Shown here: positions 55,657-64,000 of the stretch, one piece after another
How the letters are laid out: each line of letters begins with the position of its first letter
How positions within the stretch are numbered: the stretch's first letter is position 1
Assembly: GCA_008330645.1 (NCBI GenBank)
Contig: VLTN01000046.1
Span: 62,001-126,000 of the forward strand
From: Cafeteria roenbergensis
Lineage: Eukaryota; Sar; Bigyra; Bicosoecida; Cafeteriaceae
Direction of reading: 5' to 3'
Length of the DNA stretch: 64,000 bases
The notes under the pieces: generated by a model
The model's input: only the letters and a program-made list of their open reading frames with translations
Told to the model about the DNA's origin: nothing
Databases searched by the model: none
Position numbers and translations under genes: made by a program

Positions 55657-55947
55657 CTGAGGATGCGCCAACCGCTATTTCGCGTGGCGGCAGCGCGACG
55701 CTGCTCCTCTGCGCAGCTGGCGCTGCCAGCGGGCGACCAGTGTGCTGAGTGATGCGCGTGCGCTCGCCGGAACACACGCTCGTTCCCGCTTGAGCTCCAA
55801 ACGGGAGACTGTAACTTGCAACAAGCTGAATCAGGTGGGCACGACCCGAGGCTGCCAAGCCGAGCGCCCCGGGCACCCCAACCCCGTCCCTCGAGGGGAA
55901 TGTAGTCGTCACCTGCCGCGCCAGCGGCTTGCCGGCGGTGCGGCTCG

Positions 55948-58907
55948 CTACGCAGGCCCCACCTCGCCGCTCAGGGGCAAGTACACGCGGATCGAAGACT
56001 GTACAGGCTCCTTCGTCCAGGGGTCGGGCGTTCCTTTCATCCGCTCGGCGCAGCCTGCGCAAACCAGCTTTCCGCTAGGCACAAGCGCATGCGAGAGCTC
56101 GCCGTCCATGCAGATGGGGCACTCGTGCGCCGCAGCGAGCCGCGCCTCGACAGCCTCCAAGTGCTGGTGCGCAGCAGCAAGGGCCCGTTTGGCAGCCGCA
56201 AGCTCCCCCCGAAGCGTCGGCGCATGCTCTGAGTCAGCGGAGTCGCCCGCGCCACCCCCGGCGGCAGACCCGGCGTTGGCGGGGTGGCCACCCTTTCGAA
56301 GCGCGGCCATTGATGCGGCGGGCGCGCGAATCGCCTTGAAGCCCCGGTGCCTCGGTCCGCCCCCCCGGCTCGGAGAGGCGTGCACAACGCTTTCCAGGGC
56401 GGCGGCGACGGCTTCTTCGTCAAGACCGTCTCCCCCTGGCCCAACAGTGCCGAATCCCCGAGGGGCGGTGGCGGGATTGGCGCTCCAGCTTGGGTGGTCG
56501 GTTGGGCTGAACGGGTCCCAGTCAGCCGCCTCCCACGCGCTTTCGTCCCCAGGACCGGCGGCCTGCGCTGCCGCCGCCGCTGCTAGCGCCGGCGCGCTCG
56601 CCCCCCTCATCATGCCTGGCGCGAGGCTGCCGCCCGTTTGCGGGGCGCCGGGGCGCGACGGCGGTCCGCCCAGCCAAATCGAGCCAGCCGAACTTGCCGC
56701 GCTCGCCGGCAGCCCCGCGTTGCCCCGACCCCTGCCACCTGCCCGATGGGGCGACGGTGGGCGACCGTCAGCCCCGGCGCCGGCTGCCCGCGCCTCGAAG
56801 CCACTGCGCGCGCGCGAACTTTGCGGCGCAGTGGCCCCGCGCCGGTGGCGAGCATCCCCGCCGTTGCCTTGCCCGGCTCCCGCGCCCGCTGCAGCACCGG
56901 AGGCCGGGGGGAAGGCGGGAGGCACCATCGCTGCGCGAGCCCAATCTGCGGGCGGCACGGGAAGCCCTGGCGCAGCCGCTGCGCCACCAGCCGCTGCTGC
57001 TACTGCCGCACCCGCTGCCATGCCAACAGCCGCCGCGCCGGCCCCGGCTCGAGAAGGGTCCGCGCCAGCTGTGCCCCACGGCAGCTTCACTGCCGGCGCG
57101 GACCTCCACGGGTCAACGGGCGGGTCGGCTCCAAAGCCCCTCGTGAATACGCGCCTCGCCAGCGCGTGGCGCATGAACGTTTCGCCGACAGCGGCCCAGC
57201 CCGGGCGCAGCACAGCCGGCTGCTGGAACACGAGCGCCGCTGGGGCAAGCGCCAGGCGTTTGCACTGCGCTTCAACGGAGGCCAGGCTGCCCACGAGCCG
57301 CGACCTCCCCTCCGACACCATGACCCACCCGCCCTTGGCGCCGACCTCCTTCTCCGTGTAGCGGAAGAACGCGGCCCACTTTCCCTGGGCCGAGCCGCGC
57401 CTACCCTGCGCGCCGATGACGTCCAGCAGGAACCTTGGGAACGCGTCGGGGCTGGTGGCGTCCGCCACGTCGCTCACGTCCACAGAGGGCGGCGGCGTGA
57501 GGGGGGCTTCCCCCGGCGCCGACCCGCCTGGGAAGATGAGGTGCGGCCTGAGGAAGGGCACGTGGTCGGACGAGTGGTCAGTCGCGCGCGGCCCGCCGGA
57601 GGCGTCCTGCTCGCAAACCGACTCCAGCAGCAGCTGCTGCAGCCCCGGGCCAGGCCGCACCGTGCCCCGGCGAAGATCGCGCTCGTCGCCGTCCAGAGTG
57701 ACGACGAAGGCCTCCGGGTTGCTGCGCAGGCCCAGCCAGCCAGAGCAGAGCCCTGCCGGCTCTGCCTGCTCTTGCGGGGCAGGGGCGTCGGTGCCCGGCT
57801 GCCCCGCGCTGGTGAGCACGCCGCGAATCGGGCGCGCACGCTCGACAGCGTCGAGACGAGGCCGCTCCCCGACCGAGCAGATGGAGTTCACATATGCGAG
57901 AATCTCCGAGTGGCAAGGGCGGTCACCCACCGCCCCGGGGGCGAGGTCCGCGTCGGCGCTGTACGCCGCGAACGCCACCCGCACCTCGGCGTCGGATAGG
58001 CTGACGAACTCGGGCCGCCACCAGGGCTGCGCTCGCGCCAGGTCCCGGTTCGCCACTGCGTATAGCGCGGCGCTGACTGGCAAGCGCAGCTGGCGAACGC
58101 TCCGGGCCGGGCCGTCCCCCGCGGGCGACGCTCCCAGCGACGCCCAGGGGCCGTTGTGGAACTCGAGCCTGCAAGAAAGCGGCGGATGGAGGCGGGCTCG
58201 ACGGGCAAGCGTCGCCGCGCGCGCGCGTGTGTGTGTGCTTGCGTGTGTAGCGGGGGAGGGTGGCCGGACGCAAGCACCCTTGGCAAGTGCCCCCGTCGAG
58301 CAGCGGCGGCGGCGGCTGCGGGGGGAACGGCCATTGCCAACCGCTCCTCGCAAGCGCGCAAGGGGGCTCACCCGCTCAGGGCCCAGGGCCAGTGGTCGGT
58401 GGTAGCCTGCGAGAGCGCCGCACGAACTGCCGTCTGTATAAGGTCGCGGTGGCTCGCCCCGCGGCGGGCCCTGCCGCACTCCCTCGCAGCCGCGGAGGCG
58501 AGGGTGACGTGCTGCGTCAAGATGCTGCCGAGAACCCGCTCAAGCCCGGCGGCGAGGCCCGTCGGGGTGCCTTGGTCCGAGTCCGTGAACACGGATGCCG
58601 GGGCGAAGGCCTCCAGAGCCGTGGCTGCAGGAACAGTGTTGACCGGCGCCCGGTCGCAAAGCTGTGCGAGAGCCTCCGCCACGGCTTTGCGGACGTCGAT
58701 GACGCCGCCGTGGACGCCCAAACGAAAGGAAACTAGCTCCCCTGCCCGCGCGCTGACCAGGCCGTGCCTTGAGTGGTGCAGGTGCAGCAGGAGCAGGAGC
58801 GCGAAATGCAGCGACGCCTCGGAGTCCGTCCCGGAGACTTGCGGGAGCCAGCCGGGGACGAGCGCGGCACCGGCGGGGGACCCATCGTCAGCCCCAGTCG
58901 CCGCCAT
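55948..58907 (-). CDS. Protein with degenerate C-terminal RING and possible ubiquitin-hydrolase-like domain
   Basis: Two exons (58907-58372 and 58168-55948) give 918 residues. The C-terminus has ECPICMDGELSHALVPSGKL, then VCAGCAERMKG: a RING-like array (C862, C865, H872, C882, C885) whose last CP-x-C pair is replaced by PDPWTKEPV, so the second zinc site looks incomplete. The middle has KWAAFFRYTEKEV and WVMVSEGRSRLVGSLASVEA, which resembles the end of the UCH/USP fold in plant inactive hydrolases (WVMFDDTTVKVIGSW), but I find no catalytic Cys box. The region between is disordered and Ala/Pro-rich. It may be an E3-like or ubiquitin-binding regulator; weak evidence. It diverges from the NYN gene. 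Confidence 0.6.
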
Positions 58908-59203
58908 GCTCGACCGGGCGCACGCGGTGCTCGCTACACGGGGCGCACGGGCAAGATGGGGCTCGCCTCGGCAGACCGAGTGAATATTGGCGGTCAAACG
59001 CCGGCGGGCTGAGCCGCAAGCGCTGGCAGAGCAGCCGGCGAGAATTGAACGCTGCCGCCGTTTGCGGCCATTTTTGCAGTTGTGGGCCGCCCTCCCTGCC
59101 ACTTCGGCCCTGCTGCTGCGCGCGCGCGGGGGGCGCGGCGCTGGTGCGGAGCCCGTCTCGCCTGTGCAGCTGCTCGCTGGGCGTGAGCAGTGGCCCCGCC
59201 GGA

Positions 59204-61264
59204 ATGGGGCAGTGCGCGACTCGGCGACAACGAGTCTCGCCGTCAGAGACGACGGTTGCCCTGGGCGACAGTGCGGGGCTGCCAGGCGGCCTGGGTGGGG
59301 CTCCAGCCTCCCGCGCCTTTGTGCTGTGGGATGTAGAGAACGTCCCGCCTGCCACGGGGGTCGACGCGCAGGCTGTGGTGGAGGAGCTGGAGCAAGCCGC
59401 AGTTGCAATTCTGGGCGGCGGCCCGCTGAAGATGCGCTTTCGCCTGTTCGCGGACGTGGAGCGGCTGGCTCGGCCGTTTCGCAAGCAGATGACGCGCATG
59501 GGAGTCATGCTGGTTGACAACGGCGTCCGGAAAGCCGAGCAGGCGGACAAGCACCTCGAGCGCTGCATGGTGGAGCTCGTGGACGACTTTGGGACGGCTG
59601 AATGTGGACGCACTCCCACAGCCATCATCCTCGTCACCTCGGACTTGGATTTTGCCACTGCTGGCCGCCGCGTTCGCGAGGCCGGCATGCCCATTGGGCT
59701 CGTCATCCCAGACCCCTCAGCGGCCGCCCGCCCCGCCGTTCCGCCCCGCCCCGCCCCCTCCTTTCAGCGATTGCGGACGGCAGTGGGGCCCATGGGCGGC
59801 TCGCCCTTTGGTCCAGTGCCGGTCCTTGGCCGCAAGCAGCCCTTGCCCGAGCCGACCAGCCCGGGCGAACCGACCTCGCAGCAGCAGCGGCAGCAGCAGC
59901 GGCCCACCGAACCAGAATCTGCAACCGCTGAGGGGGGCTCTGCCGCGATGCCCCCCGCAGCGCGGAGCAGCGAGTCGCTGACTCACGGGCCGCAGCTTCC
60001 GGCACGGGCCGCTCCCGCGCGTGCCGCCACGGGGTCCGAGCAGGCTTCACAGCGCCCTGGCGGGCCTGCCGCGGGCCGGCGTCGCTCTGGAGACCCCTCC
60101 GCCCTGCCGGCGACGACAGCATCGGCTCCTTCGCCCGGGGTTCACGTCGAGGACCCCACCTCCCCCGGGGCTCCAGGCACGGAGGAGCATGCGAGAGCGG
60201 TGGCGGCGGCGGCCGAGGAGGCGGAGGGGGATCGGCAGCAGCGGCTGCTGGACCACCTGTGGCCGCTGGTGCGGTGCATGGTGGGGGTGGCGTTCGTCCC
60301 CCTGCTGCAGGGGGGCACCCCGGCCCCCGGACCAGGCAGCCGGCGCGGCGCAGCTGCGCGCGCTCGTGTCGGTGAGTCGGCGGGGCAGAGCAGCGGCGGC
60401 ACAGGGGGCAGGAGGGCTCGCGCGCAGGCGTCCGGCGGGGCGCGGGGCCGCTCGACGAGCGGCGGCCGCGTTGCAGCAACGGAAGCTGCCCGCGGCGCAG
60501 CGGCTGCGGCGGCGATGCTGCGTGCGGCCGCCGCGCCCGCGTCGGCCGAGGATGTGGCAGGGCAGGCTGTTCCAGCGCGTGGCGGGCCGGCAGAGCACGA
60601 TGGGGGCTTGTCAGGGAGAGAGAGGCGCCGTGGGAGGGCTGGAACCGCATCAGCCGGTCTGAGCGGGGCAGGCGCAGCTGGCCACCAGCACGGGGCTGCC
60701 GGGACGCCAGCGCTCGCGACTCCAGCAGCTGTGCGGGGCCGGGGGTCGACCCCTCGCACGGACGACGGGGACCCGGCGCTGGTGGCGCCTTCCCCGTTTG
60801 TGAGCGATCAGGAACTTCGCGCCATGACCGGCAAGCCGTGCCGCGACTGCGGGCTGGACCGCTTCGAGGACGAGTTCTCGAGGACGCAGTGGCGCAAGCG
60901 GATAGGGGACGGGGTGTGTCGGGAATGCATGGATGCGCGCCGACAGGGCGGAAGGTCGACGTCTGTGCAGCCGACTCGTGGGCGAGCGCCGGCTGCTGCT
61001 GGTCGTGCCGAACGCGCGGCGGCGGCCCCCGAAAGGCGCGGCCGCAGCGTGGGCCCGGCGCTCGGGCGGGCTCAGCGAGCTCAAGTGCCGCAGGCTCAAG
61101 GGGTCGGGGGTGGAGGAGCGGCTGCGGCGGCAGCTGCCAGCTCGGCCTGTCCAAACGCTGACAGCGACTCGGAAGCTGAGTTCGCCAAGCCAGTGCGCTC
61201 GGGCGTGGCGAGTGGTCAGCCGCGCCGAGGGGCGGGCGCAGCGCAGCCGGTGCGCCACGAATAG
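59204..61264 (+). CDS. NYN-domain putative ribonuclease with Stc1-like zinc finger
   Basis: Single exon, 686 residues. It starts MGQCATRR, a Gly2/Cys4 context suited to N-myristoylation and palmitoylation. The NYN (PIN-like) domain spans about residues 37-160: FVLWDVENVPP (D43), a middle strand with FADVERLARPF and MLVDNGVRKAE, and ILVTSDLDFATAG (D147, D149), the acidic set expected for metal-dependent RNA cleavage as in MARF1-type proteins. A disordered Pro/Gln/Ala linker follows. Near the C-terminus C546-x2-C549-x22-C572-x2-C575 with FEDEFSRTQWRKR between the pairs resembles the Stc1 zinc finger of RNAi-linked heterochromatin proteins. The exact substrate is unknown. It diverges from the degenerate-RING gene (296 bp). 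Confidence 0.78.
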   Translation: MGQCATRRQRVSPSETTVALGDSAGLPGGLGGAPASRAFVLWDVENVPPATGVDAQAVVEELEQAAVAILGGGPLKMRFRLFADVERLARPFRKQMTRMGVMLVDNGVRKAEQADKHLERCMVELVDDFGTAECGRTPTAIILVTSDLDFATAGRRVREAGMPIGLVIPDPSAAARPAVPPRPAPSFQRLRTAVGPMGGSPFGPVPVLGRKQPLPEPTSPGEPTSQQQRQQQRPTEPESATAEGGSAAMPPAARSSESLTHGPQLPARAAPARAATGSEQASQRPGGPAAGRRRSGDPSALPATTASAPSPGVHVEDPTSPGAPGTEEHARAVAAAAEEAEGDRQQRLLDHLWPLVRCMVGVAFVPLLQGGTPAPGPGSRRGAAARARVGESAGQSSGGTGGRRARAQASGGARGRSTSGGRVAATEAARGAAAAAAMLRAAAAPASAEDVAGQAVPARGGPAEHDGGLSGRERRRGRAGTASAGLSGAGAAGHQHGAAGTPALATPAAVRGRGSTPRTDDGDPALVAPSPFVSDQELRAMTGKPCRDCGLDRFEDEFSRTQWRKRIGDGVCRECMDARRQGGRSTSVQPTRGRAPAAAGRAERAAAAPERRGRSVGPALGRAQRAQVPQAQGVGGGGAAAAAAASSACPNADSDSEAEFAKPVRSGVASGQPRRGAGAAQPVRHE

Positions 61265-62309
61265 GCAGCCGTGTGGCCGATGTGAGCGGGCTCTGTCAAG
61301 CAACTTGTGGGAGCGCCCCAATATGGTATCCATGAACGGAACTTGACACAAGCCACCAGCTGGGGCGCCACCTGGGCCTTTGGCGCGCGCCGGGTGTGGG
61401 AGGAGGCCAGCGCGCATCACAGATCGGTTCCACCTGGCGCTGAGCACACACTGTCGAACACCTCACCCCCCGCCGACTGGTCATCACAGGCCAGACCCGA
61501 CCCAAAGTTGCCGTCCAACCTTGCCCGCAGGGGACAGCGAGCGGCAGAGGCAGTGGGCCTGGTGGTTTCACGCCCCCGGAAGCACGCAGTACTGAATTAG
61601 AAAGCTAGGGGCCCAGATCCTCTGTGTGATTTCACTGCGTGCTAAAGAATCGTAGCCACTGGCCTTGCGGGACTCACTCGTGCCACAACAGCACAGGCCG
61701 CGGCAAGGCCAAGACTGGTATTAAGCGCATGGCCAAATTGTGTGTGCCTCGGAGCCACGGTCTGGTGAGGCATTAACACTGGGAGCGATGAACAAGGCAT
61801 CCAGTGCTCAAATTGGCCTTGACTGCTTCCCTGGCAGGGGCATCTCCGAAACTGGCTTTGATGCGATTCTTGCCAGCGCAAAGCGGGTTGGGGGAATGAC
61901 CTACGAACAACGGTTTGATATCGTTCTGCAGCATCAAGGCAAGGGCGTTGCCATCGTGCGCTAGACGGATACCGTCCACGATTCCGTGCGACGACGACCG
62001 ACCCGGCCAATTGCGGCAGCAAGCCCAACAAGCCCCCGAGGCAGTCTTGGCATTCCCTGAGCGCGTCGGCAGGCAGACTCTCTCAAGCGCTGGTGGCCGC
62101 CTCTCGCGTTTCTCCAGCGGGGCATGCGGCGGGCTGCCATCGAGATTCACGTGAATCAGCTCTGCCCAGCCTTTGACGACTGCTGCCCAAGTTGAACCGG
62201 CTGCTCAGCGCCTGCCCGCACCCAGCGCGTGCTCGTTTGCGAGCAGCGGGCATCGGGCAGCGAGAGCCTGCAACGCGCGTGCCGGGATAGGCCAATAGGC
62301 GTGGCCGCG
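61265..62309. other. Intergenic region with a lower-GC island
   Basis: About 1 kb without a supported gene. Bases 61560-62080 are clearly less GC-rich than the surroundings (hand count 32/60 and 34/60 G+C on two lines, against well over 70% nearby). Short frames exist on both strands but none shows a domain. Confidence 0.5.
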
Positions 62310-64000
62310 ATGGCATCGGCTGCTGTGGAGGTCAACGTGGAGGGGGTGGAGCCGGCGGTGGCCATTTTCTTTGTTGACGTGCGTGCAGTCGCCGAGACCC
62401 ACCCAGCCCCCGCTGCGCTCCCTGTGCCACCGACGATGCCGTTGTGCCTGTGCTTGAGGTGGCTGGCCCGCGGCGCGATCCTTGCGGCGCTGCGGCGAGC
62501 AAACCGGTGCCCTCGCCCTGTCTTTGCTGCGCCATGCCGCAGGTGGCGGAGGGACTGGCCAAGGACCCCAGTATTGCGGCCAGCGTCCAAGGCGTGATCC
62601 AATTTGAGATCAAGGGCAGCAGCGAGTGGGTCGTGGACCTGCGCCGCCCCCCGGGGCGTGTCGTTCGCGTGAGTCGGGTCATTGTTTCTGCAGCACTCAG
62701 CGCGTCGAGGCTGCGGGGCCACCTCGTGCAGCTCCCCACCGTGACCTTGCTGCATGGGTCGGTGCCTCAACTGCCGGCTCGTCCCGTGGCCAGCGCTAGC
62801 GGGTGGGTGAGGGGCTTGAATGCTGAAGACTGCCATTCCCCCTCCCGCCTCCCTGCGGCGCCGTCGCGCCGAGTGCTCGCTGCCGTCCGACCCCGCCCCC
62901 GCCCCCACCCCCGCCCCTCCCCGCAGGGGTCAACCCGGTCGCCAGACACGCGAATCGAGTACGCGAGCGCGCGCGTGTTCGAGGAGATCAACGCCGGCAA
63001 GCGCAGCGCCACCCTTGCCTTCACGACGGGCCAGGTCAAGGTGAAGGGCGACTTCGGGCTCGTGTCGTCGCTGCTCAAGCGGGTCCAGGAGTCCGCCAAG
63101 GCGGCCGACGCGGAGTCGCGGGTCAGGGCAGCGGCAGCGGCCCGCGCAAGGGAGGCCGAGCTCACCCCGCACTACGGCGGCACGAGCAAGGCGTCCGCGG
63201 CGCAGGCCGCGTCGCCTCAGCGCCGTGGCGCCCCCGCCGCTCACGCCAGCAAGGCGTCCTGGGTCGCTGACAAGGACGCCAAGGCGTGCATGGCGTGCGC
63301 AGTCCCCTTCACGTTCATGAATCGGAAGCACCACTGCCGCAGCTGCGGCGGCGTGTTTTGCAATCGCTGCTCCCCGCGCCGCGCCCCGGCCAACCAGCGC
63401 GTCTGCAACAGCTGCTTTGCGGGCTACTACGTGAACAACGGCCAGCCCCAGGCCCACGCGGCAGCAGCTCGCGCGAGGCAGACCCGCAGCGAGTCGGCTG
63501 TGGCAGCCTCCGCCCCGCGCTCCGGCTACGCCCACGCCCACGCAAGCGCTGCCCCGGCGGCCCAGGCCGGCGCTAGGCGCGCGGCGCAGCCATCGACCGG
63601 ACAGCTCCGAGCGGCCCCGCCGCCGCACGAGGGCTCCGGGCACGGCCACCAAGGGCTCCGCGGACCAGCGCCGCCCCCTGGGCCCGGCTCGTCTGTCGAC
63701 GGCCTGGGCGATCAAGTTGCGCTCGTTGGCGGCGCCGGCGCCGACGCCGAGACGGCCCAGCTGGCAGAGCGTATGGCGTTGCTGGACGAGAAGATCCGGC
63801 TTCTGAGGCAGGACGCAGAGGCCGCGACGCTGCCGCTGGCCCTGCCGCCCTCGCTGGAGGGCGCCGCCGCCTCGAGCGAGCTCGCCGCTGTTGTGGTCTA
63901 CCCGCTAGCGTACTTGCTGACGCTGGCCGGCTGGCGAACCGTGCCCATCTCGCTGCTCCTCGCCGGGCTCTGGGCATTCTTTGCCGGCGACCTCTGGCTC
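62310..64000 (+). CDS. SCP2-like lipid-binding plus FYVE zinc-finger protein with membrane hairpin (3' end outside window)
   Basis: Three exons (62310-62378, 62543-62668, 62927 to the edge) give 423 residues with no stop before the window ends. An SCP2/sterol-carrier fold spans about residues 15-115: [16 protein letters not shown] across intron 1, [17 protein letters not shown], then [16 protein letters not shown] and [15 protein letters not shown] finger follows: WVADKD (W177), [10 protein letters not shown] (198 on) and RVC (223), the full set for binding phosphatidylinositol 3-phosphate. After a disordered linker and a short coiled coil, two hydrophobic segments ([17 protein letters not shown] and [16 protein letters not shown]) suggest a membrane hairpin. 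It may move lipid at endosome contact sites; this is inference. Intron 1 uses the rare donor GTGCGT. Confidence 0.8.

Overview
This is nuclear DNA from a very GC-rich, gene-dense, free-living eukaryote, most likely a unicellular alga or related protist. The evidence is spliceosomal introns (I model 36), eukaryotic-only genes (IMP3, RPS5, PEX19, CMC2, MLH1, CENP-S/MHF1) and a POC1 centriole protein implying basal bodies. A DUF707 protein and a plant-type polyamine/amino-acid transporter fit an algal lineage. Genes are compact, third codon positions are nearly all G or C, and 34 of the 36 introns start with GTGAG. A haptophyte such as a pavlovophyte would fit, but the sequence alone does not prove the lineage.

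Layout. 1-13.7 kb: the tail of an unknown gene, phosphomannose isomerase, IMP3, a long disordered coiled-coil membrane protein, then POC1 head-to-head with an unknown gene. 14-22 kb: RPS5 divergent from a possible MED10, an unknown gene, an RNF5/RNF185-like membrane RING ligase, ribose-5-phosphate isomerase, and CENP-S/MHF1. 23-37 kb: a long two-repeat MYB factor divergent from a PUT-type transporter, then two very long intronless disordered proteins. 37-48 kb: DUF707 protein, two small orphan genes, a coiled-coil protein, ER thioredoxin TXNDC12, PEX19, a DOT1-type methyltransferase and CMC2. 49-64 kb: ZSWIM7/SWS1, MLH1, alpha-galactosidase, a degenerate-RING protein, a NYN-domain protein with a Stc1-like zinc finger, and at the right edge an unfinished SCP2-FYVE-membrane-hairpin fusion.

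The genes are mostly unrelated housekeeping neighbours rather than a pathway cluster, although three DNA-repair genes (CENP-S/MHF1, ZSWIM7, MLH1) lie in the window. Nine head-to-head pairs are separated by 221-760 bp and probably share promoters. Introns cluster near the 5' ends, and in two genes an intron lies directly after, or inside, the start codon. I see no mobile element, CRISPR array, tRNA or rRNA gene. All exon models are inferred by eye from reading frame, splice motifs and family similarity; nothing was searched or aligned by computer.
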